A stretch of 64,000 nt of DNA, from assembly GCF_000244915.1 (NCBI RefSeq), contig NZ_CM001442.1, positions 6,262,001-6,326,000 on the forward strand. The letters run 5' to 3'. Made by a program: the position numbers and the translations under genes. The DNA comes from Bradyrhizobium sp. WSM471 (GTDB lineage: Bacteria; Pseudomonadota; Alphaproteobacteria; Rhizobiales; Xanthobacteraceae). Positions 59,846 through 64,000 of this stretch are shown here, piece after piece; within the stretch, counting starts at the first letter, position 1, and each line of letters opens with the position of its first letter. The notes below the pieces were generated by a model. The model did no database searches. It was not told where the DNA came from and saw only the letters and a list, made by a program, of their open reading frames with translations.

Positions 59846-61246
59846 CTAACCCACGGGGTCGATCGGCGACGGTGGCACGCCGCCCGCCTCGATCGCCTCG
59901 CCTGCGAGCAGGCAGAGATCCTCGCGATAGCGGCCGGACACGATGTGCACGCCGACCGGCGCCTTGCCGACGAGACCGGTGGAGACCACGAGGCCTGGCA
60001 GCCCCATGAAGGGAATCGCGATCTGCGGCAGTTGCGCTTCCCAGACGCGTTTGAAGGAAGCGTCGTCCTTGCGGTCGAGATGATCGGGGAACGGCAGCTC
60101 GCCGGACACCGGTGTCAGCAGCACGGCATAGGTCTCGAAGAACAGCATCCAGTCACGGGTCAGCGTGGCGCGGCGGGTCAATGCCTTGGCGTAATTGGCC
60201 TGGTCCATTGGCGTGACCCTGCCGCGGTTGCCGTGCAGGCACGCCAGCGCGCCGGGATCGCCTTCACGCTCGGCCATCTCGAGCTGCGCCTCGTAGCCGT
60301 CGCCGAGCCAGAGCTTGATCTGCCACTCGACTGCTTCGCGCATCGGCGGGGTGTTCTCGATTGTCTCGACGGTCCAGCCGGCACGCTCGAGCCGTTTGCC
60401 GGCATCGATGACCGCGGCCTTCACCTCGGGCGCGGTCGCAAGGCCATCCGGGTTGAGGCAGAGCGCGGCGCGCTTGGACCGCGCGGGGCCTTCCAGCGGC
60501 ACGGGCACGAACCAGGGATCGCGGATGTCGCGGGCCGACATCGCCGCGAGCGAAATCCTGATGTCGTTGACGGTGCGCGCCAGCGGTCCCGACACCGCCA
60601 TGATCTGCGGCCCGATCGGACGCTCCGGCAGGGCCGGATTGAAGGCCGGGATGCGGCCGAGCGTCGGGCGCAGACCATGCACGCCGCAGGCATAGGCGGG
60701 ATAGCGGATCGAGCCGGCGATGTCGGTGCCATGGGCGATATGGCCGATGCCGGCCGCGACCGCCGAACCGGCGCCGCCGGACGATCCGCCCGGCGTCAGC
60801 GAGGCGTCGCGAGGGTTCTTGGTGTCGCCGTGGACCAAGTTGGTGGTGAACCAGCGATAGGAGAAGGCCGGACAATTGGTGCGCCCAAGCAGGACGGCGC
60901 CGGCCTTGCGGAAATTGGCGACCACCGGATTGTCCTCGCGCGCGACCAGGTCGCGCTGGAGCTTGAGGCCGTTGGTGGTGGCAAAGCCCTCCTGGTCGAC
61001 ATTGGCCTTGATGGTGACGGGCACGCCGGCGAGCACGCCGGGGTCCTCGCCCCTGGCGAGGGCGGCATCGACGGCGTCGGCCTGCTTGAGCACGTCCTCC
61101 GGGCGGTGGTCGATCACGGCGTTGAGGCTGGGATTGACGGCGTCGAGCCGGGCCAGGCCGGCCTGCGCGGCCTCCCTGGCGGAGACCTTTTTGGTTTTGA
61201 CGAGGTTGGCGAGGTCGGCCGCCGACAGGCGCCAGAGATCTTGCAT
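59846..61246 (-). CDS. amidase (amidase-signature family)
   Basis: A 466-aa amidase-signature enzyme. The Ser-cisSer-Lys triad is present: K80 (TIKANVD), S155 in GGSSGGAG, and the nucleophile S179 (DIAGSIRYPA). It hydrolyses a carboxamide to acid and ammonia in the cytoplasm; aryl or alkyl amides, herbicide-like or natural, cannot be separated by sequence. No GatA features such as tight operon with gatBC. ATG 61246. It leads a three-gene operon with gpx and DUF3297, a context without clear metabolic meaning. Confidence 0.88.
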   Translation of the reverse strand: MQDLWRLSAADLANLVKTKKVSAREAAQAGLARLDAVNPSLNAVIDHRPEDVLKQADAVDAALARGEDPGVLAGVPVTIKANVDQEGFATTNGLKLQRDLVAREDNPVVANFRKAGAVLLGRTNCPAFSYRWFTTNLVHGDTKNPRDASLTPGGSSGGAGSAVAAGIGHIAHGTDIAGSIRYPAYACGVHGLRPTLGRIPAFNPALPERPIGPQIMAVSGPLARTVNDIRISLAAMSARDIRDPWFVPVPLEGPARSKRAALCLNPDGLATAPEVKAAVIDAGKRLERAGWTVETIENTPPMREAVEWQIKLWLGDGYEAQLEMAEREGDPGALACLHGNRGRVTPMDQANYAKALTRRATLTRDWMLFFETYAVLLTPVSGELPFPDHLDRKDDASFKRVWEAQLPQIAIPFMGLPGLVVSTGLVGKAPVGVHIVSGRYREDLCLLAGEAIEAGGVPPSPIDPVG

Positions 61247-61350
61247 GGCTTGCTCCGTTTAACCGGCGTCTTTTAGCCCCGGGAACGCGGCAAAGCCATG
61301 CGGATTTCGCAGGGGCGAAGGGCGGGGGATGCCGGGTGAGGCTCATTCTC

Positions 61351-61437
61351 CGTCATTGCGAGGAGCGCTTGCGACGAAGCAATCCAGTCTGCCTCCGCGG
61401 AGGCAGACTGGATTGCTTCGCTACGCTCGCCATGACG
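61351..61437. repeat. intergenic repeat, family G, copy 2, with a 46-bp perfect palindrome core
   Basis: From 61375 to 61420 the sequence is a perfect palindrome with no spacer (left half CGAAGCAATCCAGTCTGCCT plus CCG). It lies inside a family G element that begins CGTCATTGCG and ends CATGACGG. Such a long uninterrupted dyad is rare, since perfect palindromes are usually unstable. It sits between the amidase and DUF6894 genes. Confidence 0.8.
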
Positions 61438-61453
61438 GGGAGAGAGTCGGGGG

Positions 61454-61711
61454 CTAATGCCGCGTCGCGGATTGGTCCGGAATGTCCAGCAATGCCTCGG
61501 TAAAGGGGAATTCGAGCACGATCTCGCCTTCGCGGTCGGTGACCTCGATGACGGCCTCGAGCAGGGCCGGCTGGGTGCCTTCCGATCGCAGCACCTCCAG
61601 AATCATCTGGCGGGCAACCTCCCAGGCACGGTCGGGATTGCGCAAATCCTCTCCCTCAGGATCCACGATCAGTTCGTCGCCGATACGGGTGTTGAAGAAA
61701 TATCTGGGCAT
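61454..61711 (-). CDS. DUF6894 family protein
   Basis: An 85-aa soluble protein. It begins MPRYFFNTRIGDELIVDPEG, the characteristic start of the bradyrhizobial DUF6894 family, then EDLRNPDRAWEVARQMILEV and an EFPFTEALLDIPD ending. Function unknown. ATG 61711. It lies between the amidase operon and the pqq cluster, on the opposite strand to pqq, leaving 250 bases of promoter space for pqqA. Confidence 0.8.
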   Translation of the reverse strand: MPRYFFNTRIGDELIVDPEGEDLRNPDRAWEVARQMILEVLRSEGTQPALLEAVIEVTDREGEIVLEFPFTEALLDIPDQSATRH

Positions 61712-61961
61712 CACGAAGTTCCAGTTGGGTCGCCTGTACCGGATTGAAAGCTGCACTGCACTCACAACTGCTTTATCAGGACAGGGTTCGCGACCGAATA
61801 CGCCCAAGCGCAGAGCCGCATCACCAGAAAGTACTGTTCCCGACGCTTTTTTCGCGGCGCAATATGCCCTTGCTCGGGAAAATTTCACTGGCGAACTTTT
61901 GTGCTCGCAGTAACTTAGCTCCGGGCGGATACGTCCGAAATCTCGAAAATGGAGAGCCGAA

Positions 61962-62042
61962 ATGGCCTGGAAAGCCCCAAAGATCGTCGAAGTGCCCTGT
62001 GGCATGGAAATCAACATGTATGTGAGCGCCACCCGCAAGTAA
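61962..62042 (+). CDS. pqqA: pyrroloquinoline quinone precursor peptide PqqA
   Basis: A 26-aa ribosomal precursor, too short for most ORF searches. The PQQ-forming pair is Glu16 and Tyr20 in the E-x3-Y motif (GMEINMY); these two side chains become the cofactor. Start ATG 61962 with GGAGAG at 61951-61956. PqqE (radical SAM) will crosslink them, and PqqB, C and F/D complete PQQ. It leads the pqq operon; pqqB starts 114 bases downstream. Confidence 0.95.
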   Translation: MAWKAPKIVEVPCGMEINMYVSATRK

Positions 62043-62156
62043 GCGGTTGGTTCGCGTTCTGCGCAGGTGGATCTTTCGGTCACGATGCATGTCCGGAAGA
62101 CAGGATTTGTGTTGGCGTGAGGTCCACCTCGCGACATTGTCTCCAGGAGACGGATC

Positions 62157-63086
62157 ATGCTTCGCGTCGTCGTCCTGGGCGCCGCAGCAGGCGGCGGAGT
62201 GCCGCAATGGAATTGCGGCTGCGAGGGCTGCCGGACGGCCCGTGAAAACGGCCAAGAGCTGCAACGGACCCAAGCCTCGGTCGCCTTCACTGGCGACGGC
62301 GAGCACTGGTTTTTGATCAACGCCTCTCCCGACCTCCGCCAGCAATTGAATGCCACGCCGCAGCTGCATCCGAAGGCAGGCGCGCTGCGCCATACGCCGA
62401 TCGCAGGCGTGATCCTGACCAACAGCGAAGTTGACGCAGTGGCAGGCCTGCTGTCGATGCGCGAGGGCTCGCCCTTCACGGTCTATGCGCATGAGAAGGT
62501 GCTGGCGATCCTGAAGGCCAACAGCATCTTCAACGTGCTGAACGAGAAGAACGTGCAGCGCCTGCCGATCGGGATTAATGAGCCGTTCGAGCCGCGGCTG
62601 CCGGACGGGGCGCGCTCAGGGCTTGAGGTGCTGCCCTTCGCGGTCTCGGGCAAATCGGCCTGGTACCTGGAAGGCAAGGCGCATCCGGGCGGCGACACCG
62701 GCGAGGGCGATACGCTGGGGCTGAAGATCACCGACAAAGCGACCGGCAAATGCTTCTACTTCATTGCCGCCTGCGCCGAGGTCACCGACGCGCTCAAGGC
62801 CGAAATCGACGGCGCTTCGCTGGTGTTCTTCGACGGCACGGTGTGGCAGGACGACGAGATGATCAAGGCCGGGCTCGGCCACAAGACCGGCAAGAGCATG
62901 GGCCATGTCGCGATGTCCGGCGACCACGGCGCCATCGCGCGGCTCGCCGGCCTCGCACTCGACAGGAAGATATTTCTGCATATCAATAACTCGAACCCCG
63001 CGCTGCTGCCCGCGTCCCCCGAGCGCAAGGCCGCTGAAGCGGCGGGCTGGCAGATACCCGCTGACGGAACGGAGATCGAACTGTGA
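62157..63086 (+). CDS. pqqB: PQQ biosynthesis protein PqqB
   Basis: A 309-aa metallo-beta-lactamase-fold hydroxylase. The N-terminal zinc-binding CxCxxC is C20, C22, C25 in PQWNCGCEGC. It hydroxylates the crosslinked Glu-Tyr dipeptide after the peptide is trimmed. ATG 62157 has GGAGACGG. The stop overlaps the pqqC start by four bases (GTGA), so translation is coupled. Cytoplasmic. Confidence 0.95.
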   Translation: MLRVVVLGAAAGGGVPQWNCGCEGCRTARENGQELQRTQASVAFTGDGEHWFLINASPDLRQQLNATPQLHPKAGALRHTPIAGVILTNSEVDAVAGLLSMREGSPFTVYAHEKVLAILKANSIFNVLNEKNVQRLPIGINEPFEPRLPDGARSGLEVLPFAVSGKSAWYLEGKAHPGGDTGEGDTLGLKITDKATGKCFYFIAACAEVTDALKAEIDGASLVFFDGTVWQDDEMIKAGLGHKTGKSMGHVAMSGDHGAIARLAGLALDRKIFLHINNSNPALLPASPERKAAEAAGWQIPADGTEIEL

Positions 63087-63874
63087 ATGCCGCGTCACTG
63101 ACTGGAATGACCGCGCTCTCGATCGGCAAGGACATCAGGCTCAACTCGGCCGAGGAGTTGGAGGCGACGCTGCGCCATATCGGCGCGACGCGCTATCACA
63201 GCCTGCATCCGTTCCACAAGCTGCTGCACGGCGGCAAGCTCAACAAGGGCCAGGTCCAGGCCTGGGCGCTGAACCGTTACTATTACCAGAGCACCATCCC
63301 GATCAAGGACGCGGTGGTGATCTCGCGCTTCCGCGATCGTGCCACGCGCGTGGAATGGCGCCACCGCATCGAGGACCATGACGGCGACATTGGCTCCGAA
63401 GGCGGCATCGAACGCTGGCTGAAGCTGACCGACGGCCTCGGGCTGGACACGGCTTACGTGGAATCGACCGAAGGCATCCTGCCGGCGACGCGCTTTGCCG
63501 TGGAAGCCTATGTGCATTATTGCCGTGAGAAGTCGCCGCTGGAGGCGATCGCCTCCTCGCTCACCGAATTGTTCGCGCCGAACCTGCACGAAGAGCGCAT
63601 TGCCGGCATGCTGGAGCACTACGACTTCGTCAATCCCGACATCATGAGCTACTTCAAGCGGCGCCTGACCCAGGCGCCGCGCGATGCCGGCTTTGCGCTC
63701 GACTATGTCAAGGCGCATGCCACCACGCCCGAGCAACGCGCGTCCGTCTGCAACGCGCTGATCTTCAAGACCAACGTGCTATGGGTGCAGCTCGACGCGC
63801 TCCAACACGCCTATGTCGAGGGCCACATTCCGCCGGGCGCGTTCGTGCCCCAAGAACACTCAAAGGCGAGCTGA
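63083..63874 (+). CDS. pqqC: pyrroloquinoline-quinone synthase PqqC
   Basis: A 263-aa cofactorless oxidase. Active-site segments are present: HPFHKLLHGGKL near residue 42, YYYQSTIPIKDA, and the histidine-rich EDHDG region. It catalyses the last step, an eight-electron, four-proton oxidation and ring closure to PQQ. Start GTG 63083 overlaps pqqB by four bases. Length is typical of the PqqC family (no fused PqqD; a separate gene follows). Confidence 0.95.
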   Translation: MNAASLTGMTALSIGKDIRLNSAEELEATLRHIGATRYHSLHPFHKLLHGGKLNKGQVQAWALNRYYYQSTIPIKDAVVISRFRDRATRVEWRHRIEDHDGDIGSEGGIERWLKLTDGLGLDTAYVESTEGILPATRFAVEAYVHYCREKSPLEAIASSLTELFAPNLHEERIAGMLEHYDFVNPDIMSYFKRRLTQAPRDAGFALDYVKAHATTPEQRASVCNALIFKTNVLWVQLDALQHAYVEGHIPPGAFVPQEHSKAS

Positions 63875-63883
63875 GGAACACCG

Positions 63884-64000
63884 ATGGCCGGGCCGCGTCA
63901 CATCAGCGTCAGCGAGACCAGCCGGCCGGTTCTGCCGCGGCACGCCAAGCTGAAATATGACGAGACGCGGAAAGTCTGGGTGATCCTGGCGCCCGAACGC
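63884..64000 (+). CDS. pqqD: PQQ peptide chaperone PqqD (partial, cut by window end)
   Basis: Thirty-nine codons are visible from ATG 63884, giving a start MAGPRHISVSETSRPVLPRH followed by AKLKYDETRKVWVILAPER. The conserved LPRHAKLKYDETR-x-x-W-x-x-LAPER is the PqqD hallmark. PqqD binds the PqqA peptide and hands it to PqqE. The frame is open to the last base; GAGG at 63873-63876 precedes it. Ten bases separate it from pqqC. pqqE is expected just beyond the window. Confidence 0.92.
   Translation, partial: MAGPRHISVSETSRPVLPRHAKLKYDETRKVWVILAPER

Overview
The window reads as chromosomal DNA of a Bradyrhizobium-type alphaproteobacterium. It is GC-rich throughout. The enzyme at 57820-58989 matches, from memory, the structurally characterised D-tartrate dehydratase of Bradyrhizobium japonicum in length (389 aa) and in every catalytic residue. 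The bacterioferritin gene carries a perfect Irr-type iron control element. The intergenic spaces hold several palindromic repeat families that I recognise as typical of bradyrhizobial genomes. No rRNA, tRNA, prophage, CRISPR array or replication origin was seen.

Layout. 1-5.4 kb: repeats, a RidA-like deaminase, two tandem paralogous exported mini-proteins with good terminators, a REP-associated tyrosine transposase bracketed by near-identical inverted REPs, a J-domain protein, an SDR oxidoreductase, and a stand-alone Fis-type regulator behind a perfect CtrA box. 5.4-11.8 kb: a collagen-like protein between two small membrane proteins, several small exported or membrane proteins, the iron-storage pair bfd-bfr, and a second pair of paralogous exported proteins. 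11.9-20 kb: cell-envelope and housekeeping genes (lytic transglycosylase, EttA, 2-hydroxyacid dehydrogenase, epimerase-like protein, L,D-transpeptidase). 19.8-23.8 kb: two sulfurtransferases and a VWA/MoxR-ATPase pair with a GlsB-like membrane protein between them. 23.8-25.5 kb: a repeat-dense patch holding one odd GyrB-like gene. 25.5-31.1 kb: carbohydrate or sugar-acid type catabolic genes (GMC oxidoreductase, SMP-30 lactonase, AraC/GyrI regulator, mandelate-racemase-like enzyme). 32.1-34.2 kb: GST and an intracellular PHB depolymerase. 34.2-43.0 kb: a peptide-type ABC importer operon that also contains a FAD oxidase and a 2-hydroxyacid dehydrogenase, opposite a divergent XRE-cupin regulator.

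43.1-53.6 kb: a hybrid histidine kinase, a cupin protein, an unknown exported protein, an RND efflux adaptor plus pump, and a CPA2 cation/proton antiporter with two USP-like domains. 53.6-64 kb: repeats, a divergent MFS/AraC pair, malonyl-CoA decarboxylase, tarD, an amidase-gpx-DUF3297 operon, and the start of the pqqABCD cluster for the redox cofactor PQQ, cut by the right edge inside pqqD.

How it works together. Most genes form short independent units rather than one large system. The clearest functional groups are iron storage and release (bfr, bfd, Irr box), the importer/oxidase operon with its own regulator, the RND efflux pair, and PQQ synthesis. No single obviously novel multi-gene system stands out. 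The best leads are the CtrA-controlled Fis-like regulator, the extended cysteine-rich Bfd, the collagen-like protein, the degenerate GyrB-like gene between paired repeats, the importer/oxidase operon, and a 46-bp perfect palindrome upstream of the pqq region.
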